Below are positions 28,882 through 36,347 of a stretch of 64,000 nt of DNA, in pieces. Under the pieces are notes generated by a model that worked only from the letters and a program-made list of their open reading frames with translations, made no database searches and was not told the origin of the DNA. Position 1 is the first letter of the stretch. Each line of letters begins with the position of its first letter. Position numbers and translations under genes: made by a program. Source of the stretch: Phycisphaeraceae bacterium (GTDB lineage: Bacteria > Planctomycetota > Phycisphaerae > Phycisphaerales > Phycisphaeraceae); contig JAVKCD010000025.1 of assembly GCA_040222855.1 (NCBI GenBank), positions 434,001 to 498,000 on the forward strand, in the 5' to 3' direction.

Positions 28882-29589
28882 ATGCTCAGACGTGCCAACC
28901 AGTTACGTGATGTGATAATTGAACGCTTCCCGACGGCAGCCGCCGGGTCCGTGCTGATCCGCGCGGGTGAGACCCGAGTGCTCTGCACGGCGAGTATCGC
29001 CAGTGAGCCGCCACGGTGGATCAAACGCGATGAAGCCGGTCAGCCGATTCACGGCTGGGTATCCGCTGAGTACGCGATGCTCCCCGGGTCTACCGGCGAT
29101 CGCAAGCGACGGGGGCCTGACGGTCGATCGACAGAGATCCAGCGATTGATCGGAAGATCGTTGAGAGCAGCCGTCGATATGGACAAGATGCCTGGGCTGT
29201 CCATTACCTGCGACTGCGATGTGCTGTCTGCAGACGGTGGGACTCGGACAGCGGCGATCACCGGGGCGTGGGTGGCGCTGGCTCAGGCTATCGCCAAAGC
29301 CCGGGAAGATGGGCTGATCAAGACGAACCCGATCATTGGTCCGGTGGCTGCGGTGTCGGTCGGGATTGTTGATGGCGTCGCTCGACTGGACCTTGATTAT
29401 ATTCTCGACAGCGGAGCTGAGGTCGATCTGAACGTCGTGATGAACCATCGCGGCGAGTACATCGAGGTGCAGGGGACCGCAGAAGGCAAACCGTTCGATC
29501 GGGGGCGACTCGATGGATTGCTCGATCTGGCGGCAGGTGGAATTCGTAAGCTGGTCAAGACCCAGAAGGCCGCGCTGGCGGCCGGATAG
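28882..29589 (+). CDS. rph: Ribonuclease PH
   Basis: Phosphate-dependent 3'-5' exonuclease that trims tRNA 3' ends. At 235 residues it is near the usual 238-245. The N-terminus LRRANQLRDVIIERFPTAAAGSVLI, the segment WVSAEYAMLPGST, and RSTEIQRLIGRSLRAAVD with the phosphate-binding Arg residues are all present; ITCDCDVLSADGGTRTAAI and the closing region PFDRGRLDGLLDLA match the family. It follows feoB by about 40 bp and precedes the Lpt permeases by 18 bp. I expect cytoplasmic hexameric rings as in other bacteria. Confidence 0.97.
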   Translation: MLRRANQLRDVIIERFPTAAAGSVLIRAGETRVLCTASIASEPPRWIKRDEAGQPIHGWVSAEYAMLPGSTGDRKRRGPDGRSTEIQRLIGRSLRAAVDMDKMPGLSITCDCDVLSADGGTRTAAITGAWVALAQAIAKAREDGLIKTNPIIGPVAAVSVGIVDGVARLDLDYILDSGAEVDLNVVMNHRGEYIEVQGTAEGKPFDRGRLDGLLDLAAGGIRKLVKTQKAALAAG

Positions 29590-29607
29590 ACCGAGGGATC
29601 GGGCTGC

Positions 29608-31299
29608 ATGTCCTGGACGTTGTCACGGTACATCCTGGTTGAGCTGATTAAGGTGCTGACGCTGGCGACGATCACGCTGGTGTGTGTGATCTCTTTTGCC
29701 GCGGCGATCAAGCCGTTGTCGGACGGTCTGCTGGGGCCTGCGGAGTTGCTGCGGTTTGTCGGTTACACGATGCCGACGATGCTGGGTTTTGTGCTGCCTT
29801 TTGCAGGGGCGTTCGCCTCGACGCTGGTGTTCATCAGGATGGCTTCTGACAACGAGATCATGGCGTGCTGTGCCTCGGGAATCAGTCATCGAGCCATTCT
29901 GTTGCCGGTACTCGGGTTGGGGTTGGCGGTGTCGATGAGCCTGTTTGCGTTATCGAACTTCGTGATCCCCGGTTTTTATAAGCAGGCCGCGATGACGATC
30001 GAGAAGGACCTGCTGACGGTACTGGTGGCCAAGCTCAATGATCGTGAGCCATTCACGCGGGGCAACTGGGTGGTGTACGCGGATCGGGCTGAGTCACTGC
30101 CGCCGCCGACGGCTGAGCCCGGACAACCGGTGGCAGAGAAGCTGGTCAGGCTTCGCGGGGTGGCTGTTCAGGAACTGACGCCTAGCGGAGCGATCCGTAA
30201 CGATCACACGGCTGAGTCGGCCACGGCACTGCTCTACCGCGATCCGATCAGTGGGGACTCCGTGGTCACGCTCCGACTCGACGGCTTCGTGTCGTTCTCT
30301 GCGGTGGAAGGTGATTTTCGAGATGGTTATGTGTCATCGCTCAATCTTCCACCCCTGAGGCTGCCGAGTGTGCTGCGCGATAACCCGAGGTACTTTTCCT
30401 GGCCCGAGCTGGATGAGCTGGCCAGGAACCCGCAGCGGTACGATCTGGTCCGGGATGCTTCGCTGCATTATCTCCAGTTGCTCGCGGCGGAGCGGTTACT
30501 AGAAACCATCGTCGAAGAAGTGCGGTCCGGAGGAATCCGCTTGAAGGACCCAGTGTCGGGTCAGGTAGCGGTCATCAGTGCTCCGGAGGCGATAGATGTT
30601 GGCCGTGCGGTTGAGTTAAGGGGTTCACTGGATTCGCCGGTTCGCTACTGGGTTGAAGCTGACCCGGACGCTGCGACCACCTCGGCGAACTCATTGCCGC
30701 AGTTGCCCATGACGGCTGAGCGTGCCTTTGTGACCGTGAGTAGCAGGGGGGATAGCACTGGCGATCCCCGGGTTTCGGTGGAGTTGCGGAGCGTTACCCT
30801 TCGTGATGAAGTGAGGGGGCTGACCTCACAGGTGGATCGACGATTGCTCCCGGAACTGGCACGGCCCGAGCCGATTCTCGGGCAGGCGATTGATTCGATC
30901 GCAGGGGAACAGCTGCTCGATGGCACGTTCGCTCCGAAAACCGCTGGCGAGGTCGAAGCCACCTCGGAGGCGATCGCATCGCTGCGCTGGCACATCCAGC
31001 GGCTGGCGTCACGGATCATCTCGCAACTGCATGTACGGGCTTCACTGGCTGTGTCGGGCTGTCTGCTGATGCTGCTCGGAGCCTGTGTGGCGATGGTGTG
31101 GCGAGATCAGAGCCCGCTGATGGCTTATTCATGGTCATTCCTCGCGGCGATCATCACGATCATCATCATTCACTCGGGTGCGAATCTGGCGACGCGGATG
31201 GACCTTGGCGTTGGTGCGGGGCTACCGATTCTGTGGTCAGGCATTGTGCTGCTGGGGATCGCGGTGGTCGCGCTGTGTGTGAGGCTAGAAAAGCCATGA
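29608..31299 (+). CDS. LptF/LptG-family permease with enlarged periplasmic domain
   Basis: Inner-membrane subunit of the lipopolysaccharide-export ABC transporter (LptB2FG). The N-terminal block is typical: WTLSRYILVELIKVLTLATI, then helices around residues 15-35, 50-75 and 95-120; the last three helices lie near 470-560. The middle periplasmic part, about residues 140-465, is much longer than usual: the protein has 563 residues against about 355-390. It overlaps the next Lpt-type gene by 4 bp, which makes the pair a heterodimer candidate. lptB, lptA and lptC are not in the window. Whether it is F or G cannot be told. Confidence 0.85.
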   Translation: MSWTLSRYILVELIKVLTLATITLVCVISFAAAIKPLSDGLLGPAELLRFVGYTMPTMLGFVLPFAGAFASTLVFIRMASDNEIMACCASGISHRAILLPVLGLGLAVSMSLFALSNFVIPGFYKQAAMTIEKDLLTVLVAKLNDREPFTRGNWVVYADRAESLPPPTAEPGQPVAEKLVRLRGVAVQELTPSGAIRNDHTAESATALLYRDPISGDSVVTLRLDGFVSFSAVEGDFRDGYVSSLNLPPLRLPSVLRDNPRYFSWPELDELARNPQRYDLVRDASLHYLQLLAAERLLETIVEEVRSGGIRLKDPVSGQVAVISAPEAIDVGRAVELRGSLDSPVRYWVEADPDAATTSANSLPQLPMTAERAFVTVSSRGDSTGDPRVSVELRSVTLRDEVRGLTSQVDRRLLPELARPEPILGQAIDSIAGEQLLDGTFAPKTAGEVEATSEAIASLRWHIQRLASRIISQLHVRASLAVSGCLLMLLGACVAMVWRDQSPLMAYSWSFLAAIITIIIIHSGANLATRMDLGVGAGLPILWSGIVLLGIAVVALCVRLEKP

Positions 31300-32423
31300 C
31301 GACCCTCGATCGCTACATTTTGAAGCAGTTTTTCCTGAACTTCATCGTGTTGATGGTTGTGCTGATCGGCTTATTCGTGCTGATCGATCTGATCCTTAAC
31401 TTCGATGAGTTCATGGATGCCGGGCGAGCCCGCGCCGATGACTGGGGCGGGGTGTTGCCGGCGACCGCCTACGCGGTGTTTGATTACTACGGACCTCTAG
31501 CCGTTCTGGCCATCGTGAATACAGTCGGACTGCTCGCTGTTGGAGCGATGGGTTTTACACTGGTCAGCATGTATCGCGGGCGTGAACTGGTGGCGATCGC
31601 GGCCAGTGGCGTGAGTCTGCATCGTGTGGGGCTGCCGATTCTTGTCGGTGCTGCCCTGTTATCGATCGTGAGTCTCCCACTACAGGAGACCGTCATCCCG
31701 GGTCTGGCGAGCAAGCTGACACGGGGGGCATCAGAGGTCGAACGCGATACGCTTGATGCCTTTGCTGTCCGTTTGATCCCTGACGAAAAAGGTTCTCTGG
31801 TGTCTGCCGCCAGTTTTGATGCGCAGACAGGGCGGCTTGAGGGGGTGTCCGTGCTGGAGCGTAACGACAAGGGCATGATGACCCGAAGGATCGTCGGTGA
31901 GTCGGCTGCGTGGGATGAGCTACGAGGCGGGTGGGTTTTTGATCCTGTCGGCTACGCAGCGGTTCCCTTGGGGCCAGCGGCTGACCCGTTGACGCCTGCC
32001 GCCACGGACCCCGAGCCGGTTGAGTTTTACGAGACGGAGTTGTCGCCCACACTCATCCTCGCGCGTCGTAAAGCGCTGTTCAAGCGACTGCTCTCGATGG
32101 CAGACCTGCAAACGCTCGAGCAGTCCGACGCCTTGCATCCCAGGGAGCGAGCGAGTGTGACCCAGATCATCTGGGGCCGGTTTAGCTTGCTGGTGGTCAA
32201 CGTCCTGGTCGTGGCGATCGGATTGCCCCTTTTTCTGCTGAGGTCGCCTGCGAACCTGATGTCACAGTCAATCAAGGCGGCGCTCCTCTGCATCGGGTTC
32301 TGGGGCGCGGCTTTGGTAACCATCCAGACGGCTGGCGGGCTGAATCCGGTCGCGTTGGCCTGGTTACCAACAGTGCTCGGGCTCCCCTTAGCCACGATGA
32401 TGCTGCAAGCGACGGAGACCTGA
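31296..32423 (+). CDS. LptF/LptG-family permease
   Basis: Second permease of the pair, 375 residues, the standard family length. It begins TTLDRYILKQFFLNFIVLM, then has three N-terminal helices (about residues 12-35, 55-80, 100-125), a periplasmic jellyroll-like region (about 135-270) and three C-terminal helices. The ATG at 31296 overlaps the stop of the preceding permease as ATGA, which decides the start. PAP2 follows 1 bp after its stop. Together with the preceding gene it would extract lipid from the inner membrane for transport to the outer membrane, evidence for a diderm envelope. Confidence 0.88.
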   Translation: MTTLDRYILKQFFLNFIVLMVVLIGLFVLIDLILNFDEFMDAGRARADDWGGVLPATAYAVFDYYGPLAVLAIVNTVGLLAVGAMGFTLVSMYRGRELVAIAASGVSLHRVGLPILVGAALLSIVSLPLQETVIPGLASKLTRGASEVERDTLDAFAVRLIPDEKGSLVSAASFDAQTGRLEGVSVLERNDKGMMTRRIVGESAAWDELRGGWVFDPVGYAAVPLGPAADPLTPAATDPEPVEFYETELSPTLILARRKALFKRLLSMADLQTLEQSDALHPRERASVTQIIWGRFSLLVVNVLVVAIGLPLFLLRSPANLMSQSIKAALLCIGFWGAALVTIQTAGGLNPVALAWLPTVLGLPLATMMLQATET

Positions 32424-32424
32424 G

Positions 32425-33297
32425 ATGGCCATGTCGTCCGCCTGGCTCAGGGGGCGTGGGGCCGCCTCGCGTTGGCATCTGTGGCTGGCGCGGCGCCCGA
32501 TCGGGCTGGAGGGCAGACCCGGAGGCAGGCGTTGGTCGGTTTTGCTGGTTGCTATTGGCATCGTGGCCATCACGCTTGCCTTCACAGCGGATCATCCAGC
32601 GATCTATGCGGTCGATTCCTGGGACGCTTCCACCCGGCTGGTTTTGTCCTGGTTGACTGAGTTTGGCGGGTCGCGGGCCTACTTCCTCGCGGCGGCGATC
32701 TGGCTGATCCTGACAGGGCTTGCGCAGAGCTGGCGGGCCTTCAGGCCTGCGGCTCTGGTGGTGATGCTGGTTTGCGGCGTTGTCCTGATCGGGCTGGCGT
32801 TCGGTATCGAGAGTGACGGCACGCGTGAGCGAGCAGGCAACTTCTACGCAGGCCTCATGCTGTTGACGCTGGCGATCGGTCGCGTGGGCGTCAGGTTCGT
32901 ACCGGTGGTCGTACTGGTCGTAGTGAGTGTGGCGGTGTCGGGGATTCTGGTGAATCTCATCAAACCGGTCGTAGGGCATACACGGCCGAAAATGCTCTTG
33001 AATGACGGCGTTGACGAGTGGCTTCCGTTCTCGCTTGGGTATGACTACGGCAGCTTCCCTTCGGGTCATGCGGCGACGGCGGGGTCAGTTGGCGGCGCTG
33101 TCGCGATGACGTTCCCTGCGATCCGGGTTCCGATACTCATACTTTCGACGATGACAGCCTCAACTCGCGTCGGGACCCTGTCGCACTATCCCTCGGACGT
33201 CGTGGTCGGTCTCTGGCTCGGGTGGGTCACGCCAGGGGTTCTCGCGGGGATCGCCAGGCGGACAATCAGGCCTCAATCAGAATCCAATTCATCGTGA
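32425..33297 (+). CDS. PAP2-family phosphatase
   Basis: A 290-residue membrane phosphatase with the three catalytic motifs: KPVVGHTRP (motif C1), FPSGHAAT (C2, with the catalytic His) and TRVGTLSHYPSDV (C3). About six helices are seen, with the catalytic residues facing the outside. Such enzymes remove phosphate from undecaprenyl pyrophosphate, phosphatidate or lipid A; location after the Lpt permeases suggests a lipid carrier or LPS link, but this is inference. The 3' end overlaps the convergent ArnT-like gene by 25 bp. Ser-rich C-terminal residues (QSESNSS) close the protein. Confidence 0.88.
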   Translation: MAMSSAWLRGRGAASRWHLWLARRPIGLEGRPGGRRWSVLLVAIGIVAITLAFTADHPAIYAVDSWDASTRLVLSWLTEFGGSRAYFLAAAIWLILTGLAQSWRAFRPAALVVMLVCGVVLIGLAFGIESDGTRERAGNFYAGLMLLTLAIGRVGVRFVPVVVLVVVSVAVSGILVNLIKPVVGHTRPKMLLNDGVDEWLPFSLGYDYGSFPSGHAATAGSVGGAVAMTFPAIRVPILILSTMTASTRVGTLSHYPSDVVVGLWLGWVTPGVLAGIARRTIRPQSESNSS

Positions 33298-35087
33298 TCC
33301 TGAATCAGTTGGTAATCGCCATGGTTAACAGGCATCAACCATGTCTGGATAGTGAGGCTGCGGCCTTCAGAGTCAGATGAGTAGTTCCATGTGCTCTGAG
33401 TATCGATGAGGCGAGCACCGTAGGCTGACAGATCAAGGTCAAGCCTTTCGAGCCAGCGAGTGGTGATCACGAGCGCCTCTGGCGTGCTGCGATCAGAATC
33501 AGCCCAGGCCTCAACTGCTTGTGGAGAACGCTCCATCCGCAGGACCGGGTGACCGACCGTGCGACTCAGATAGTAGATTAGTGAGGGCTCGCGGTAGCCC
33601 AGGGTGTAGACAGCGGCTTCTTCGGGTAACTGGCGGCAAACGGCCGCGGCGATTTCGGGGCTGACCTTGATGGTCCTCTCGACCCACGGCAAGACCAGCG
33701 TGATGCACAGCACGACAACTATGGGCGTCGAGATGCCCAGGAGCCAGGTGAGTTCCAGCAGGCGGCGGTGGCGCAGGTGACCCAGCACCCAGGGAATCAG
33801 CAGCAGGATGATGACCGCTGGCGCGGCCGCTCGCCAGGCCAGATCGTTGGCTTGGAGCTGCTGGGGGAACCAGATCAAGCCTAGCCCAAGACAGGAAGCG
33901 ATCAGTAAATAGATCAGGCGGCCAACTCGGGCGAATCGGTTGTCCGCCCGTCCGGGATTCAATGCGACCTTATCGACGAAAATACCGACAAGCAGGGCGA
34001 GTCCCGGCCAGATTGGCAGGACATAGTGGGGGAGCTTCGTGGCGATCAACGACATCACGATCAGTGTGGGGAGTATCCAGCCCCAGAGCAGAGCACGCCC
34101 CCTACCCGTGAGGATCGCTCTGCGACGGAGGCCGTTGATCGCGGAAGGCAGCATCGCGGTCCACGGCATCAAGCCGATGAGAACAATCGGGATGTAGACT
34201 GGAAGTAAGGCCACATATTCGAGGGCGTTGGACCCGCCATGACCTTCCTGTGGCGAAACCATCCGATCGACAACGTGACGGCCGAGACCGATATCGATCA
34301 TCGCGCCTTGAGACTGAGTGTTGGCAGGGATCAGCCAGAAGAAAAACAGAATCACACTCAGGGCAGCGGTCACCCACAACCCGACCCAGAAGCCGATGCC
34401 TAGCCGCCAGTCATCTCGCTGATGACGACCGATCATCCACCCCGTGAACAGCATGTTGGCCAGCGGGACAGCGAGAGCGATGGGCCCCTTGACGAGTTGT
34501 CCCGCCGTCAGGGCGATCAAGAGCACCGGCATCTGCCACCACGATGGTCCGCGCATGACACGGTGAACATAGACCGCGCAGGCCTGAGTCATGCAGCCCA
34601 GCAGCAACCCATCGGCTGTGGCGAGCGTCCCCATCACCAGAGGCATGATCGACGTGAGCATGACGAGCATCGAGATGACACCAGCACGGCCACGGCCGGA
34701 AATCCAAACTCCACAGAAATAGGTGCTCAAGGCCGCCCAGAGCACCCCAATAATCGAAGGCAGGCGGAACGCGATCTCAGTCTCACCAAATGATTGGAGT
34801 CCCACGACCATCGCCCAGTAGACCCCCGCAGGCTTGTCCGGCCGGACCTCACTATTGAACGTCGGTACGAGATAGTCGCCGGTCGCCAGCATCTCGACAG
34901 CTGCGCGAGCGAAGCGAGCCTCATCCCGGTCCCAGAGGCTTGAGCTGACCGCGATCGCAACCAATAGCGTCATCCCCAGCAAAAGCAGGATGAACGCCAG
35001 GCCGGCCAGCCGGGGCTCTTTCTGCAAGTCAAGAACCTGACTGCCAACGGGCTTATCGAGTGTGGGATGATCGGGGCTGCGGCTCAT
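33273..35087 (-). CDS. ArnT-like membrane glycosyltransferase
   Basis: A 604-residue polytopic enzyme of the GT39/GT83 type. Near the N-terminus, LWDRDEARFARAAVEML holds the acidic residues expected at the catalytic extracytoplasmic loop, and VRPDKPAGVYW follows. About eleven helices are seen, then a C-terminal soluble region from about residue 470. E. coli ArnT moves aminoarabinose from undecaprenyl phosphate to lipid A; related proteins use other sugars or protein acceptors, so the substrate is open. It is convergent with PAP2 and divergent from trpA. A second member lies at 48467-50017. Confidence 0.85.
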   Translation of the reverse strand: MSRSPDHPTLDKPVGSQVLDLQKEPRLAGLAFILLLLGMTLLVAIAVSSSLWDRDEARFARAAVEMLATGDYLVPTFNSEVRPDKPAGVYWAMVVGLQSFGETEIAFRLPSIIGVLWAALSTYFCGVWISGRGRAGVISMLVMLTSIMPLVMGTLATADGLLLGCMTQACAVYVHRVMRGPSWWQMPVLLIALTAGQLVKGPIALAVPLANMLFTGWMIGRHQRDDWRLGIGFWVGLWVTAALSVILFFFWLIPANTQSQGAMIDIGLGRHVVDRMVSPQEGHGGSNALEYVALLPVYIPIVLIGLMPWTAMLPSAINGLRRRAILTGRGRALLWGWILPTLIVMSLIATKLPHYVLPIWPGLALLVGIFVDKVALNPGRADNRFARVGRLIYLLIASCLGLGLIWFPQQLQANDLAWRAAAPAVIILLLIPWVLGHLRHRRLLELTWLLGISTPIVVVLCITLVLPWVERTIKVSPEIAAAVCRQLPEEAAVYTLGYREPSLIYYLSRTVGHPVLRMERSPQAVEAWADSDRSTPEALVITTRWLERLDLDLSAYGARLIDTQSTWNYSSDSEGRSLTIQTWLMPVNHGDYQLIQDHDELDSD

Positions 35088-35150
35088 CAGGACCCAGTTT
35101 ATAGCGAGGGCTTTCTGGCCGGGGCGATGAGCATGATCTATCCTGCTTAA

Positions 35151-35984
35151 ATGAATCGGATTGAAACCATCTTCGCGGAGCAGGCCGCCTCGGGCCGTCG
35201 GGCACTCATGCCTTTCATCACGGCGGGAGATCCATCAGTCCGGATGCTCCCAGGGCTCCTCTTGGAGGCTGAGCGAAGCGGGGCGAGTCTCTGCGAGATC
35301 GGCATCCCCTTCTCTGACCCGATCGCTGATGGTCCGGTGATCCAGGCGTCCATGACGCACGCGCTGAACCAAGGCGTGCGGGTCGAGGCTATCTTCAAAG
35401 CGGTCGCTTCGATCCGTTCGCAGACCCAGCTGGGGCTGGTGGCGATGGTGAGCTACTCGATCGTTCATCGCATGGGGCTCGAACGCTTCATCGGTGAGGC
35501 GGCGGCATCGGGATTCGATGGGCTCATCTTCCCCGACCTCCCGCTCGAAGCTTCCGAGCCCGCTCGAACCGTCGCTCACCGGGCGGGTCTGGTTCTCAGT
35601 TTGCTGATCGCCCCGACGAGTTCGCCCGAGCGTGCGGCCAGCCTCGCTGAGGCCAGCAGCGGCTTCGCCTACATCGTATCGAGGGCCGGGATCACCGGCG
35701 AGAGCACGACGCTCCCTGAAGGCCTCGCGGATCGCTTGGCCACCCTGCGTCGCCAGACCTCGATCCCGCTGGCGGTGGGTTTTGGGGTCTCGACCCCGGA
35801 GCATGTCCAATCACTCTCGAAACACGCCGAGGGTGTGATCGTTGGGTCGGCACTCGTGAGACGGATCGCCGAAAACCGGGATGCGGGGGATGAGAAGGTC
35901 GTGGCTGAGGCAGGACGGTTCATTCGAGAACTAGCGACCGGGCTGCCGGAGGGTGCCTCGGCATCGGGAGCTTTCAGGGCATGA
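35151..35984 (+). CDS. trpA: Tryptophan synthase alpha subunit
   Basis: Cleaves indole-3-glycerol phosphate to indole and glyceraldehyde-3-phosphate. The catalytic pair is Glu49 (in SLCEIGIPFSDP) and Asp60 (in IADGPVIQ), exactly at the canonical numbers. The FPDLPLEASEPA and YIVSRAGITGE segments and the phosphate site GFGVSTPEHV / GVIVGSALVRR are intact. At 277 residues it is normal length. No trpB lies next to it, so the subunits are encoded apart. No ribosome site is evident before the ATG. It overlaps the next gene by 4 bp. Confidence 0.97.
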   Translation: MNRIETIFAEQAASGRRALMPFITAGDPSVRMLPGLLLEAERSGASLCEIGIPFSDPIADGPVIQASMTHALNQGVRVEAIFKAVASIRSQTQLGLVAMVSYSIVHRMGLERFIGEAAASGFDGLIFPDLPLEASEPARTVAHRAGLVLSLLIAPTSSPERAASLAEASSGFAYIVSRAGITGESTTLPEGLADRLATLRRQTSIPLAVGFGVSTPEHVQSLSKHAEGVIVGSALVRRIAENRDAGDEKVVAEAGRFIRELATGLPEGASASGAFRA

Positions 35985-36292
35985 CCCAGCCGATACCCAC
36001 CCAGGCCTTGCGGATGACGGTGGCGGGGATGGGTCTGCTGTGGTCTGCCGGGCTCTTGTTGATCGGATTCTGGGTCTGGGACCACTTCGCGGCTCAGGCC
36101 GTGATTGGGCGACTCCTGGCCATCGCCGCCATCGCTGCAGGTGAGTTTGTGCTGATGTGGCTTGTGCTGGATGACGCCCTCCAACAGGCCGATGGTCTAG
36201 TGATTGGCTTCTGTAAGGCTGTTGCTGGCGTGACCTTCTGGGCCGCTTTAGGGCTGACAGTCGTGCTTATGGGCGTCCATTGGGTCGCTTGA
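35981..36292 (+). CDS. Small membrane protein, unknown function
   Basis: A 103-residue protein with three predicted helices (about residues 15-35, 40-65 and 75-100). No family recognised. It is coupled to trpA by an ATGA overlap and followed by a small terminator-like hairpin, so it appears to be the second gene of a two-gene unit. The overlap alone does not imply a metabolic link. Confidence 0.7.
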   Translation: MTQPIPTQALRMTVAGMGLLWSAGLLLIGFWVWDHFAAQAVIGRLLAIAAIAAGEFVLMWLVLDDALQQADGLVIGFCKAVAGVTFWAALGLTVVLMGVHWVA

Positions 36293-36302
36293 ACGATAGA
36301 GT

Positions 36303-36324
36303 AGGGGGGTTGCTTCCCCTTTTT
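36303..36324 (+). terminator. Possible terminator after the trpA unit
   Basis: AGGGG at 36303-36307 pairs with CCCCT at 36316-36320 and the stem is followed by TTTT. The stem is short (5 bp) but sits 11 bp past the stop codon on the right strand. Confidence 0.5.
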
Positions 36325-36347
36325 GACGCTTAGTCGAGAGATGATCC

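Noticed and set aside
35088-35150. Possible dif site at the strand-composition switch
   Set aside because: The AT-richer stretch before trpA has no 28-bp XerC/XerD-like dyad that I can recognise.
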